From: Cristatella mucedo
Taxonomy: Eukaryota > Bryozoa > Phylactolaemata > Cristatellidae
Direction: 5' to 3'
NCBI GenBank assembly: GCA_009760855.2
Contig: WPIO01000013.1
Coordinates: 4,435,001-4,497,000, forward strand
Length of the DNA: 62,000 nt
In this document: positions 48,680-60,839 of the stretch, in pieces
Position numbering within the stretch: position 1 is the first letter of the stretch
Layout: every line of letters begins with the position of its first letter
The notes under the pieces: generated by a model
Told to the model about the DNA's origin: nothing
Seen by the model: only the letters and a program-made list of their open reading frames with translations
Database searches by the model: none
Translations under genes and position numbers: made by a program

Positions 48680-49435
48680 TGTAAGCTTCTGTAGGCCACA
48701 CGAATTGCTGTCTCCGATCAAGGTTTCACTTTCGACGTCAAAAAGCGCAAACGACGAAGTCGCTCTTTCTAGCTGCCATTCCGCATTGGTGTCATGACCG
48801 AGCGCCGCTACCGGAGGAGGCCGACTGCCGCTAATATTAGCAGAAGACTTGCTAGACGCGAACGCAGCGTTCAAGATCGACTGCAGCTCTCAGTACGTTG
48901 ACGGCTCTCGGAGAGAGCGAAACGGCACTTAAGCCGCCGCTTCAGTCCCGCTGCCATGCCAGCAGCCGTTAAGCGACGCCCCATCGCTACCTACGCCATC
49001 CGGAAACCCGCAGCATCTCGTTTGACCGCGAAATCGGACTTCAGTCTCGAGGCCAGTTTTCGAGGGTCCTGTTATTTACGCCGGCGACGACCGTTGTCGT
49101 AATCGGCGGCCAAAAGCGGGGCAGCAGGATCGCAGAGAATGCGGCACAGAACGATAAGCGATGACTTCGGCAGACGGCTCGGTCCCGACCGCCGGGCTTC
49201 TTTAGCGGCTCAGCCGACGGGCGTGTCCAATAGAGGGTCACGTGCCCGCCGGACGACGACCGGACGGCGCGAACGCCAGCGGCGAGCGTGTAGTCTCGAG
49301 TAGGACCGAGCGAGCGCGTGAGCGAGTCGTCCGCATCAATTATCCGCCATGCACAGAAACTCTCAGACGCCGCGCCGCTGGGCACTGCGGTGGCGCGGCT
49401 GGCCACGATGATTGGCTAATGCGTATCCTCCTACA
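48680..49435. other. GC-rich stretch, no supported gene
   Basis: Minus-strand frames at 48602-48874 and 49041-49406 have no recognised family. The first begins inside the ATT repeat. Confidence 0.4.
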
Positions 49436-49438
49436 GAG

Positions 49439-49578
<140 letters not shown>

Positions 49579-49579
49579 G

Positions 49580-50470
49580 TAGAGGAGTGCTGCTGTAATG
49601 CTTTGCTGAAGATGGGGGTCGTCTGCCAACGTTATGGCGCCTTACACTTTTAGCTTACTACACGGTCCTGCAGTTTAATTTGGTTGCCCTCGCAGATATT
49701 GGGGCGATAGGCTTGACCAGGAAGTACTGGGCTATTTACAGAATATATCCGGCCTTGACAGCGGGTGCCCAGGCTTTTAGTCAGTGTCAATAATATTTTT
49801 AATGCATGTATGCATGCATGCACGGTCCTTAATTAATGTCAATTTTTTCAATACAGACGGATATATTCGGCACTTCAAAAGAACAGTGCAGGTCCAATTG
49901 GCAATGCCGCATTGTAGGGCAGCGTGACGCAGCGTGACGCAGCGTGTCCGCGATTCTCGAAGAAAAGGATAGCATGTATCATAGATATCATATAACTCGG
50001 ACCTCAGGGCAGTGCCAAGTGTCGAATGGCTCAAGTTGTTCCATCCAACGTCAGATGTGCAAACGAGATCAAAATAAAAGATCTCTCTAGAGCGCAGAGC
50101 TCACGGCTGCCTCAGCCGTACCGGATTGCTCTCAGACGCGGGTTCGTGCCTTGTGGAGGTGATGTTATTGAGTGCATTCTTTGTATTTGCGATGACTTTT
50201 GACCCACAACAGACTCTGCCTTACGCAATACATATTTATACACCACAGTTTTCTTAGATCACAGTCATTTTAAAACTGAAATAAACTGGTTCCGGATAGT
50301 ATTCTTATGCGATGATTTCTCGTGAATTTTGTTATTAATAACTGAAACTTAGTGTGCAAAGACATGAAACGATTTAACGGGGACAATTGATTTTTGCGAG
50401 TAGAATTTCGCCTAAGTGCACTGATTGTAGCTCTTTTGCGCCACTTTGGCTTCCACTCCCAAGCAGATCT
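49580..50470. other. Intergenic, nothing recognised
   Basis: Contains a GCATGCATGCATGC-type run near 49803 and GCAGCGTGAC repeated at 49920. A tRNA-box-B-like GGGTTCGTGCC near 50140 lacks a matching box A. Confidence 0.35.
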
Positions 50471-50473
50471 AAA

Positions 50474-50482
50474 TACACACAC

Positions 50483-50529
<47 letters not shown>

Positions 50530-50560
50530 GATATATATATACACATATACATATATATTA
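50474..50560. repeat. (CA)n then (TA)n microsatellite
   Basis: About 23 CA units followed by interrupted TA dinucleotides. Confidence 0.95.
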
Positions 50561-53350
50561 ATATGCGTTGCAATCTATAACAAGCAGAGAAGGTCGATCA
50601 CATTTGCAATTCGTTGCACCCAGGAAAATGCGAGCAAGCGGACATAAATGGGACAACAAATGACGTACACCGCGAGACTAGGTTAGATGTTTTGACGAGT
50701 AGAGTCGCAGGTACAATCTGCTTACGTAGGTCGATCAGATGCAGTGAACTGTTGTGCTGTGAGCTGTTTGCGCTGTTACCTCAGTCGTCGGGCCTCCATG
50801 TCTGCATTGCGCAATCGCAGATATTGCAATACTGACGCGCTTGCTTGAAGCCCTTGCACCAACGTGTCCGTCATATCCGGTAGATCGCTCTTCCTCGCAG
50901 CTTAGAATGCTGGAGGCAATTTGGACAGCAGCATGCAATTGAAGCTTCGCGAACTCGCTCAAGGTCGAGCTCGGTGGGACGCCGGACGGATGCTTTCGGT
51001 CGGACGCAGGTCGGACGAGTTCGGTCGGAAGCCGAAAGAGCTCGGTCGTCGGTCCGTCGGGCGTACAGCTGCGCGGTGCGCGCGCGGACGTATCGTGGCA
51101 GGCACGCTCCCAAATCGTCCCATTTCTGACTGCCGGCGAAGCGCGGCCAGCATTACTGGCCAGCCGCTCGGCTCCGCGAACTGTTCGTGCACGTGGCCGA
51201 GCGGAGGCGAACGAACGCGTGAAGGCAAAGGCATGGAAAATTATGCCATCCTGGGTGGGAGTAAATTGTCGAGTTGACAGCGGCAAGGGGCGTTTCGATC
51301 GATCGGCTATCGGCTGCTGGTGTGGGATTTTCCGCCAGTCAGTTAGCACTTCTGCACGCTACCGCTCCAGCACAAAGAACCTCCGGCCGAGAAAACGCGT
51401 GTACAGGATACGGTGAGTATAGAGGGCTTTTCATTGCGGCTGGCTGAATGTCGGTGAACAGTGAGCTGCTTATGTCGGCCAAAGGATTTCGCACGGGGGC
51501 GAGAGATCTGAGAAATGTGCATGCAATGTGAGCATTAGGAATTAGTTCCGTCTCCCACATCCTGATTTCTCGAAAGCTGCGATCAATCTAGTTAATCTAT
51601 GGAAATACCCACACCGGCCAGTGTTAAGGTTACCGTATCCCAAGGACTACCCATATAAAGCTTCTCAAATTGCATTCGGGAAAAAGGCGTGCGCAAGTGC
51701 ACAGTCAACGTAGAAATGCAGCCAGCAGACCGATACAAGTGATTTCGAATTGTAAAGCCTTGCTTTCTTCTGACAATTTCTGCTGGTCGATTCAGTTGAA
51801 TTATTAGCTCGATTATTACGAAAGCCTCGGCCAGGAAGAAATCGCCGGCATAGCAACGGCAGAATCGAACCGACTGATCACATTTTCACTGAATGATTAT
51901 TCTGAGAAAGGAATGGAGCGATAATTTCTCCGATACCCGTAGACGCGATCGTTGCTGCCCAGACTGGTCACGCTCGGATCAATTCGAGCCGGCAAGCATA
52001 GCCAAGTGCCACGTGCCGACCTACGAACGCGTCGTGTAACGAACAATCAATCCTGAGCTGCGAACGCCCGGCGAGTGGCGAAGGACTGACTGAGGAGTTA
52101 CGCACCCGATTCCGGGTTAAGAACCGAACCCTATTGGCTCGTAGGAGCTTCGCAAGTGTACGGGCGTAATACAGCTGTCGCAGGTTTCCACCAAACGCGC
52201 CGGAGGGCGAAGTGATTTCGCGGTAATTCATTGAGCGCTAAATTGCGCCTCGAAGATGCTGACGATGCTGCCGTTACATCGCAAGAGTAAAGGCTGAGGG
52301 TCGGGTAGCGACCTCCGAAGCGAGTAAAGAAAACCCAGGAAAACCCAGGCGTGCCCACGGTAAGGGGAGACAGCCTCGGAAACAACGGAATACCCATCGC
52401 GATTCTTTGGTTGGATGTTGCTCTCAAGTACGACCGCCGCTGGCCCGCGTACGGTCGCATACGCCGGCCTCTCATGCGCCGACCGCATGCTGCAGCGTCA
52501 TTTGCGAGCGTTCGCTCGGGGCGCGATAGTTCGAATGCGGTAGCGCGAAAAATGGTGGCGCTTCCTCTCGGCTCGGCAAAGAATTGAAAGGCCAAATGGT
52601 ACGAACGTTTTGTGCGGCTTTCGAAAATTCGGCAAGAAACACGCGTCTCTCACCGTGCGCGAAATCGCGATTTGGATTTGAGAACCCAGTCCAAGAACGG
52701 ATTGGGCTCATAATTCGTCGTGACCGATCACTACGCTATATATGCAAGAGGGTAGAGAAACGTGGCGCTGGCATTGCGAAACGAACGTGCACGCCCGCCC
52801 GCCCGCCCGAGGGCTGTCGGAATTACGCAGCTTCTTGCAAAGCCAACGCCATGCACTCGCTGTTGCTGCGCGAAGATCCGGTTCGCAGCGAGTTTAGCAA
52901 GGGGCAGTGACAACGGCTGAACCTTCGCGGGAAGCCAGTGCATTGCGTACACTTAAAAGGAAGCGAACACACACTCTCCGCACTGTAGTAATGCGCTGCC
53001 CGTCTACGTATGATGTACGTCGTCTGCTCGAAATGTATCGTATTCGTGAACAGGAGCCGGCTAGCGGATGCCTGCTTACATATCGCGACCGCCTCTGTAC
53101 TAGGTAGAATGGACCTGCATCTACTTGAACTGCTGGATCTTCCTTACGAAAAACTGTGACCGTTGTTGCAATAGGCATCCGGGCACGTCCTTGCACGGTC
53201 AGCGTTGATAGCATAATCTCGCCGCACTCAGGATTGTTGCGTTTGAGAAAACGGGAACCGTTGCTATGGTTTTATTAGTTACCAGTCTTTTTCGAGGCAG
53301 CATGTTGTTGGTAATGACATTCGGGCTTGCTTAAATAACAATAATGTATT
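50561..53350. other. 2.8 kb without a supported gene
   Basis: Frames of up to about 200 codons on the minus strand (50735-51349, 52131-52595) lack family resemblance. A CCCGCCCGCC run lies near 52795. No LINE tail or tRNA-like promoter. Confidence 0.4.
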
Positions 53351-53354
53351 TAAA

Positions 53355-54062
53355 TTGGTCCATGCATTTGCAACATCCTGTCGCGACTTCTGTAACTCAC
53401 GGCTAGCTGATCTACCGACTTGTGCAACCAGGCGCTTACAGGTGGTGCAAAACCCGTCAGCTAGGCTTGTCTGCCTTGAGCGTCACAGTTGCCACATCAC
53501 ACCACTTCTCGCTGACCTGCACTGGCTCCCAGTCAAGCAGCGCATCGACTTCAAAGTTCTGTCATCCTCTTTTTAGTTCCCTTCATTCTTTGGCTTCAGC
53601 CTATCGGATCTACCTCCTACCAGGCTAAGCATATAACCACCCGCTTTCGGAATCTAATCGCTTACCTACACCTCGTACAAACTCAAATCCTTTGGATATA
53701 GTACCTTTAGCTGGCATGCTCCCTAAGTCTAGAACTCACTTTCGACTGGCGTTACGAAATCCTCTGACTTGATGACGTTTAAAAAGAAGCTAGAAACGGT
53801 GCATCTATTTATTGCAGCATTGAATGGGCGTGGCCCAACGTGTGATTCGTCCTTTGTGTGCTAACGCATGCTGACACTGTGCACGCTGCCACTAACCATA
53901 TTTGCATGCTGACCCTGTGCATGTCACCTCTAACCATGTTTGCTTGTTGTTGTTGAGCATGGTACCACTAATCATTCGATCATGCTTCCTTTGAAGCAAA
54001 TGTAAAGTGCCTAGAAGGAGATTAAGTTCTCCGAGGGTGCTATACAAATATATTATTATTAT
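53355..54062 (+). mobile_element. LINE-A, about 0.7 kb truncated copy
   Basis: One of the two longest LINE-A remnants. The + strand encodes VHAFATSCRDFCNSRLADLP, then SARLVCLERHSCHITPLLAD and LHWLPVKQRIDFKVL, and in another frame LKSF...SRTHFRLALRNPL-like residues. The 3' end reads AAGTGCCTAGAAGGAGATTA, then GGTGCTATACAAATATATTA and ATT. This GCTATACAAAT version of the tail is the one shared with SINE-A. Confidence 0.85.
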
Positions 54063-54538
54063 AAGGGCGCTAGGGTCTGGGTCAAATTTGCAGCACACAT
54101 TGCACTGTGCATTGGCTTGCACTCTATCGTGGCCCACCAAGCTTCGAAACTAGTAGTTCTCCTATGAGGCTACTCTGTACGACTTCTCGCGCTGTGCTCA
54201 TTTTAGAATCTAGTACGCCTTTCATTTCAAGATTGAAGGCTTGGGTTGCTCAAAGGTCGAAATTTTGTTAGCGCATTTTGTTCGGGTTCAAGTCTTTCTC
54301 GCCTCGGACTTTTTTCGCTCTCCTGTTTCGCTCAAGCATAAGCCAAGGTGACACGGAGCGTCTACTCGAAGCAAAGATGCTCATTACTATCCATTTAGCA
54401 CGCCTCAGAGGGTATCGATGCAGCAGCACGCGAGTCGGTTTAGTATTTATAGACCGGAAGCTTGACGCACTACTTCGCGTGGTGCAAGCACACGGTCGTG
54501 GCTGGTAGCTCTCGCGTTCGTCGCAGCTGTCACTGAAC

Positions 54539-54631
<93 letters not shown>
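54539..54631. repeat. (GA)n microsatellite, about 90 bp
   Basis: Pure GA run, purine strand on +. Confidence 0.97.
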
Positions 54632-54633
<2 letters not shown>

Positions 54634-54639
54634 GCTGGT

Positions 54640-55120
54640 CAGCGGCACAGAGCGGTTGCCTGGCTACCCTGGGCCGTAGGTCGTAGGCTTGGAGGGCAGG
54701 GCGCGTTAATGCTTCGCACAAACAAGCTTGTTTGATGAGCCTCCTCCCGGGGCAGGGTCTCTGACTCACCTCTGCAATCCTTTTCACACCTGCAAAAAAG
54801 GCGTCGAGCCAATCCTGTAAAGGCACTCTCCTGGGATTTAAGATCTGATACCTCTTGTGGCTGGTGGCACAGCGAGTCTGAATCGCAAAAGCGCAAAGGC
54901 GCCCAGGCGGCGATCGCAGGTGCCCATTTTGCGCTCAAATTACGACTTAGCCAAAGCAATAAAAAATATTCGCCGTATGAGCAGCTCTGTATGAAAATCC
55001 AGTCTGATGTTTTAATGCATCTGACGAAAGACGGCAGTGAAGTAAAATGAGATTAGGCTCCGCAGTAATGTCTGCCCAACGCCCAAATCATTCGGAGAAT
55101 GTGACTCTTGTTCATATACT
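54640..55120. other. Intergenic, nothing recognised
   Basis: No repeats or coding features that I can support. Confidence 0.35.
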
Positions 55121-55124
55121 TTAG

Positions 55125-55478
55125 TTAATTTACTTTCAAAGCCTGGAACTCACTCCCGACTGGCGTCACTAAATAATTTTACCGGCCGACATTTAGAAGA
55201 CGCTAAAATCCTTCCGGTTCTGTCATACTACTTGTGCTGTCATAATGATGTTACCATGATTGCTAAGTTGACGCTGATAGTGTGCTTCTTAGAAGCAAAT
55301 AGACAAATGGTTCACTTCTAATAGGTATATATAAATAAAAAAAAAATATATATATATATATATATATGCATACAGTAAACCATTCGATCGTTCTTCCTTT
55401 GCAGCAAATGTAAAGCATTTAGAAGGAGATTGAATTCTCTGAGGGAACTTTATCAAATGTATTATTATTGTTATTAAA
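55125..55478 (+). mobile_element. LINE-A, broken copy
   Basis: An ORF-end remnant (TTTCAAAGCCTGGAACTCAC TCCCGACTGGCGTCACT) lies at about 55133-55170. The tail (TTGCAGCAAATGTAAAGCAT TTAGAAGGAGATTGAATTCT) is at 55399-55470. An AT-rich run at 55335-55368 lies within the 3' UTR. Confidence 0.7.
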
Positions 55479-55479
55479 T

Positions 55480-56355
55480 AAAATATACATTCAATATATA
55501 TGTATATATATATATACTGAATACATACATTCCTGTATATATAAACTGCATATAATGAATTTTGGCTCTCTTAAGGCACTACAGAATTTCGTGATATTTT
55601 TGTTATTACTCGGAGGTGTGATTTGGCTCAAAAGGTGAGCCCAAGTCCAAAGTAAAGTCATCGTATTGGCCTCCAACCAAGTGAGTTACGATTAGCTTTT
55701 GGCTAAAGGGGGCTGATTATGCAAGTAATCGGCTAGTGCGGTCTTCCTTGAGTAATTTAATATATAAAAATAAGCCCGGCACGCCATCAGTTTCAATATA
55801 GTTACATATAACACACGGCTCATGATTTTGCAGTAGATCTTATAGCAAGTAATAATCTCAAACGCAGCTGTAAAACAACTCATACATTCAAACTTTCACC
55901 TAAAGCTAAAGTGTTTATGAAACGTACGTAAGACGAAAACCGCGACATGCAGTCATATATCTTTGCATTAAAACAGTGGTTTTTTTCTGAAGAATAAACT
56001 AGGCAACAGATCGTTTTCTTTTTATAGCTGATCACAGTGTGTTTAAAAAATCACTTATGTCTAAAGTAAATAGAAAATAACGTAACTATGGTTGCACAAA
56101 AACTTTGTTTCTGTGGTTAAAAAATGGCATTTTGAAATTTTCAGGTGTTTCTGTTTGGATCAGGGCTGATGTCAGGTTCGCACTGGTTGTGCCACACCTA
56201 TGTGTGTGGGTTAGGCGGAAGTAAGTCTATGTAACAATACAGATGCCTTAAATAAAGATTCTATTTATGTTTTTTTGATACAGAGACTAGTGACTCACTA
56301 AGTAGTATAATATTAAAAGTATTATTAGTATTACTATCGGGATATTTGATATGCA
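55480..56355. other. AT-rich intergenic DNA
   Basis: TA-rich microsatellite at about 55495-55520. No gene or recognisable element. Confidence 0.4.
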
Positions 56356-56357
56356 GG

Positions 56358-56522
56358 GCAGGACACACTAGGTAAAATGGTTGCTTTTCAAGACCTTGAT
56401 CCCGAGGTCGTAGGTTCGAATCTTGCGGTGGGCGATTCTTTATTGCCGCTGCAAGAGGCGGGGATAGAGTCTTTAAGGCTCTTCCGTCTTTATACAAAAG
56501 AGGCTGTTAAATAAGCTAGTAT
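56358..56522 (+). mobile_element. SINE-B copy
   Basis: Head CACACTAGGTAAAATGGTTG, box B GGTTCGAATCTTGCGG, body GGGCGATTCTTTATTGCCGC and end ACAAAAGAGGCTGTTAAATA AGCTAG. Near full length. Confidence 0.82.
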
Positions 56523-56559
56523 GAAGAGGCTGCTTGCACTCAGCGGACGCATTTTAAGC

Positions 56560-56715
56560 CGCTTTGCTTGGACCAATGGTTAGGTGCTTGCCTGAGAAAG
56601 GTCAAGTTGGCTGCAGTTGACCGTGGTCGCGGGCTTAAGCCCAGCAGTAGCATATGTGAAGTGCCTGAATAGTGATCTAGTTCTCTTAAGCGCTATGGGA
56701 ATTAATTATAATTAC
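56560..56715 (+). mobile_element. SINE-A copy
   Basis: Head TTGGACCAATGGTTAGGTGC (box A region), CGCGGGCTTAAGCCC (degenerate box B), then TGTGAAGTGCCTGAATAGTG and TAGTTCTCTTAAGCGCTATG, the L2-type tail. It lies 40 bp after a SINE-B in the same orientation. Confidence 0.7.
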
Positions 56716-56831
56716 TTATCTGCGACTAAAATAAAATTAAATATATCATAATTTAATTATTAAAATTAATTAATTAAATATTATATTTTTTCATTATATT
56801 AATTATATTTACTTATCTGCGACTGTGGAGA

Positions 56832-58166
56832 ATGTATCAACACAAGAGCAAAAAGTACTCTGCTACCGCATCCGCTAAGATGTGCGAGACCCATAACACA
56901 TACTTTGGCATTCCTGTCGGGAATCAAGACAGGTTCTCTATACCTCATTTATCGTGCGAACACTGCAAGCGAACTCTTGAAGGTAAGGCGAGCAATTGCT
57001 GCTTGCTAGATGAAATTTCTTGCACGATAAAAAGAAAATGTGAAATACAAGTTTCTAATTTATGTGATTACGATTTGTTTACAAGCTTGTACAGAGTAAA
57101 AAGAGACCCTTGAAGTTGAAAATTCCGAGACACTGGTGGAATCTGACTGACCACTCGAGCTATTGCTAATTCTGCAAAGTGAACTATTCCAAAGTTTAAG
57201 TTGCTAAGAGCGCGCCGCTCACCGGATAGCCGCACATTCCTTCGTCCATCGTCCATCGTCGTACCATCCAGTCCTGAGCTCCTGTAGCCAGACTTCCGCA
57301 AGGGATCCGTCATATTAAGGAGTGTGAAAAAAAATTGGACAGCGACAACACATTGCAGTTCTTTTTTAACAGCCGTATCTGAGGAGAGACAAAAGTGCTC
57401 ACCCAATCAAAAAGACCTCAACGATATAAACAGAGATCGTAGTCTTACCAATTCCAATACTACGGAGCATCTGGCATCGAGACTCGAAGGGTGAAACTTT
57501 TCGGATGAATGCGTGAAAGTAACGGATCCGACAAAGTGCCGCCAACTCTCTTCCAACTTAATCATTCTACAAGATGAGCTGTGATTCTGCATCCATGAAA
57601 TCTGGTCTATTCAAGACTATAGGGATCGCACGTGACCCGAATGAACAGTGCCTTTCCATAGACCGCTCATCCAGGAGCCTCAAAGCAGTCCTGCTTCGTG
57701 GCGGTAGCAGGTTCTGCCCCTCAGCCCCATGGCTCACTTTGTGCAACTGTGCACCAGTGTCAGAGTGCGGTAAAGTATGACGATTACGACAGGGAAGTCA
57801 TTGGAGACTTCTAAATGGTGTCACTGCCGGCGGGCCTCCAAACGAAGGCTCGACACGAAGTCTCCTTATTTTCTTTACCCACGGGACAGCCGGAACACGT
57901 ACGCGCACTATTACTAAAAGTGGATCGAATGCTCGGAAGAAGAAAGGATAGAGTGGGAGCAGCTATTATACCCGATCGGACAGGTGCTGATGCCACCAAT
58001 ACACATCAATTTAGGCTTCATCAAGCATATCGTAATGGCTCAAGACAATAACTTTGCAGCTTTAAAGAACCCCCGAACACGTTTTTCCCTTGCTGTCAGA
58101 GGCAAACGTCAACGCCAATGTCTTCGTGGGAAGCAGATGAAGATGAACAGGATCTTACTCGGGTGA
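56832..58166 (+). pseudogene. Decayed copy of a conserved uncharacterised multi-copy protein
   Basis: Read through frameshifts and stops, the + strand gives YFGIPVGNQDRFSIPHLSCE HCKRTLEG (56901-56984), NQKDLNDINRDRSLT and EHLASRLEG (about 57405-57490), RSSRSLKAVLLRGGSRF (57670-57720), DSRNTYAHYY (about 57886-57915) and MPPIHINLGFIKHIVMAQDN (57987-58046). The order matches a family I recall from many invertebrate and fish genomes, with 'GDQDK.WAPH..C..CKRTLEGW', 'QNDLNDLVRDL.L', 'SLKAVLLHNGN' and 'PPLHIKLGLMKNFVKAM'. Its function is not established; multi-copy spread suggests a mobile-element origin. The CxxC pair is kept, but the frame is broken several times, so this copy is dead. It ends at a LINE-A fragment at about 58165. 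Confidence 0.62.
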
Positions 58167-58545
58167 CAGACGAGCCTAGCTGCCAAGTTTTTCACCAACA
58201 GTAAGCGCCTGCTTGCGCAAGCCAGTAGACCAGCAAGCAGTGAGTTACAGACGTCGAAACTGGATGTCACAATGCATGGACCAGTTCCGATGTATTATCC
58301 CTATTCAAGCAAGCCCAGATTGTAACAATGTCATGCAGCTGAAAGTAGGCAGACTTGACTGTGGCGCTGACGCGGTCGTCCGATGAGAGATCACTTAGGA
58401 AAGAAACATCCAGACTACGTGGGGATGGAGCACAATGGTAGGAACGAAATGAGCAGCACAGCAGCGGCAGACGTTTTAGAGAGTTGATTCGGTTCCCGGG
58501 CTTTTCCACGATTGGGCGACTCTGCCAGATCAAATGCAAACAAGA
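58165..58545 (-). mobile_element. LINE-A internal RT fragment
   Basis: Minus-strand residues SAYFQLHDIVTIWACLNRDN TSELVHAL correspond to the region just upstream of 'SRLDFCNSLL' in the 8.3-8.5 kb copy (STYFQLHSIAKIRSCLDKNT). The segment lacks the 3' UTR, so it is not a simple 5' truncation. Its left edge abuts the pseudogene. Confidence 0.7.
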
Positions 58546-58784
58546 GATGCAACACGTTCGTATTATAAGTCATTCAATTACGTAACTAAGGACGTAATTA
58601 AGGGACAGTATTGCTTTTCACATTTCAACACGGGTGAGGTAGTTTGTTATATAATGTATCGCCGTCAGTAACGCCATAAAGTCAATAATTGGGTGATGAG
58701 CTGAAGAGTTGTGGTTAGTTTTCTTAACGTGTTAGCAACTTGTGACTTTTAATGGTAGCCATCAGACGTCCTGTCAAACAACTA

Positions 58785-59335
58785 ACAGAAAGTAAGAAGC
58801 GTTGCTTAGCCGCAAGGGCAGTTGAGGAAGCGAGTCACATGGAAGTCGCCGCTCAGGACGGCTGGGCAGGAACCACAGTTGGCAGCAAAAAAGAGCATTC
58901 CACTTCTTAAGAATTTCGAGAATGAATTCCACACTCCAGGACTTGTAAAGTGAGCACTGGTTTCGCTGACAGTCTTTGAGCAAAGGAATTGAACAGATTA
59001 TCATTGTCTATAGAGGACCTGAGGTCAGAAGGAAGCCGACACTGGCGCTGCAGTCCGGCTACGCATGAAGGAGCCAAGCGATGGCGGGTCTTGTGGCTTA
59101 GAGTGAGAAGCTTGCACTTGTATCCATCGAGCGACAGGGAGCTGTTGCAGCTCCTAACGAGCAAACGAGAACTGTGGCTGAATCTCTGGAATTTGTTGAC
59201 TAGTCTTGCTGCCACGTTCATCACCAGCTGCAGAGGTTTAGCGTTTTTTTGGCATTCAAACCGATACGGAAATACAGTAATCCAGCCTAGACAGAATCAG
59301 GCAGCTAGTAAGATTCTTAGCAAGCCACCGTGTGG
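58785..59335 (-). mobile_element. LINE-B truncated copy
   Basis: The minus strand of 58907-59224 encodes NVAARLVNKFQRFSHSSRLL, KCKLLTLSHKTRHRLAPSCV and related pieces. It shows the LINE-B signature 'AARLVN..QRFSH...[16 protein letters not shown]', diverged and frame-broken. Same family as the 3.2 and 35.3 kb copies. Confidence 0.72.
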
Positions 59336-59629
59336 CAGGCAGTTCTTAATATATGACAGTGATCGAAAGTGTCGGCTGCTGAGGAAAGCTGAGGTTGATT
59401 GCGAATGAAGCGTTCAAAGCTTGAGCAGCTACGATAGCGGACGCCGACTGGTTCCGAGCACACTGCGACTGACACACACAAGTATCATCAATTGGATGGG
59501 AACGTTCTCCTAGTCCAGCTGCACTCTTCGCGTGTCCTAAGATTAGGAGCTCGGTTATATTGCAGTTTTCTTTAAGTGCATTGTCCGAAATCCAGGATCG
59601 ACCGGCAATCATTCAGTTTTGCCGTGCTG

Positions 59630-59732
59630 GTTTGGGCCATTGTTTAAGGTGCTCGCCCCGACCTCGGTCTAGCCAATGTCATGGACTGGAGCCCCTTGGT
59701 AGAGATTAAATTCTCTTTTGGCGCTATACAGA

Positions 59733-59738
<6 letters not shown>
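59630..59738 (+). mobile_element. SINE-A, short copy
   Basis: CCATTGTTTAAGGTGCTCGC CCCGACCTCGGTCTAGCC matches the SINE-A head. ATGGACTGGAGCCCCTTGGT follows and runs directly into AGAGATTAAATTCTCTTTTG GCGCTATACAGATGAATT. An internal part of the body is deleted. Confidence 0.68.
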
Positions 59739-59785
<47 letters not shown>

Positions 59786-59787
59786 TA
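59739..59787. repeat. (CT)n then (AT)n microsatellite at a SINE-A 3' end
   Basis: It begins immediately after the SINE tail GATGAATT, so it probably grew from the element's end. Confidence 0.93.
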
Positions 59788-60046
59788 GTCGCTCCAGCAG
59801 ATTTTGACGGTTTAAGCGACAAATGTGGCTGAGTATCGTCAGCATAGAATTGGTCAAACGCACCCGAATATGTCTCCGAGAAGCTCGATGTAAGTGCAGA
59901 ACAGCGAAGCGAAGAGAGCTGACGCTAGTCACGTGACATGCACAAGCGAATGGCCTGCCGGTTGAGACTTGACCACTGCACGAAACGAAGGTCGAGCAAC
60001 GAAGGTCGCGTAAGTGCGACTCGAATCACACCGGAGCCTAATCCAC

Positions 60047-60305
60047 TCATAGACTGATCGTTAATTTCAGTAGCTTAAGTATGATATCGTGATAGATTGT
60101 GTCAAACGCTGCTGATTTGTTGAGCAATACCAAAGCGTTGACGTTACCATCGCTGCTGCTACTCAGCACGTCGCTGGTCACGCGAGTAAAGAGCAGTAGT
60201 CTCAGTCGATTGGCGTCACTTGAATCTAGACTTAAAAGAAAGTTTTTGATAATTACGCTCGCCACCGTGTTCCACAGACGACCAAGCGACCGCCTTATCA
60301 AGAAC
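60047..60305 (-). mobile_element. LINE reverse transcriptase core fragment
   Basis: The minus strand encodes SSSSDGNVNALVLLNKSAAF DTIYHDIILKLLKL. 'LVLLDLSAAFDTIDHDILL.RL' is the first catalytic-aspartate block (motif A) of L2/CR1-type reverse transcriptases. In this copy the first Asp of 'LLDLSAAFDT' is Asn. It is the only RT catalytic segment I found in the window and is not connected to a 3' end here. Confidence 0.75.
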
Positions 60306-60839
60306 CGAAGGACGAAGAGAAGAAAGGGATTCTTAGCGATGGTTTGCCATGATTGCTATGGTTGCTATGGCTACAGCTATGGCTTGCTAGAGCCTCAGAA
60401 TAGAGCCTCAGAATCAGAATGATTGGCTTTTGAAGATCGATCGAACGCTGATCGATTCGAAAAACCTTGAGGCTTAAAAATTATGGCAAATGAATATATA
60501 AATTTATAAATATTTTATTTAAATTTATAAAAATTTATAAGAATATAAGAATGCCCGGAAAAGCGTTAGAAACCAAAGTTATGTGGCCCATTAGATCTAC
60601 CAGTTGCGACTAAAAAGAGGATAGCACACGGTATTTAGGTGAACAATTCCGTTTACCCAAATCAACTACATTTCGTCAACAGAAACCTCAGAAAATTTTT
60701 AAGAGTAGGTCGCAGGTTGCCACTCAATGCTTACATCAGTCGGAGGTGGCTTTATGGAGGCATTTATGTGTGAAAGTTTTTTACATAAGAGCACAACCAA
60801 TTTATCAGCCATACAATTGATGTCTGCGGAGTGATAACA

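Noticed and set aside
50100-50165. Possible tRNA gene or SINE head (GGGTTCGTGCC)
   Set aside because: No box A at the right distance and no cloverleaf could be built.
50735-51349. 204-codon minus-strand frame
   Set aside because: No recognisable motif, low-complexity composition and several equally long overlapping frames.
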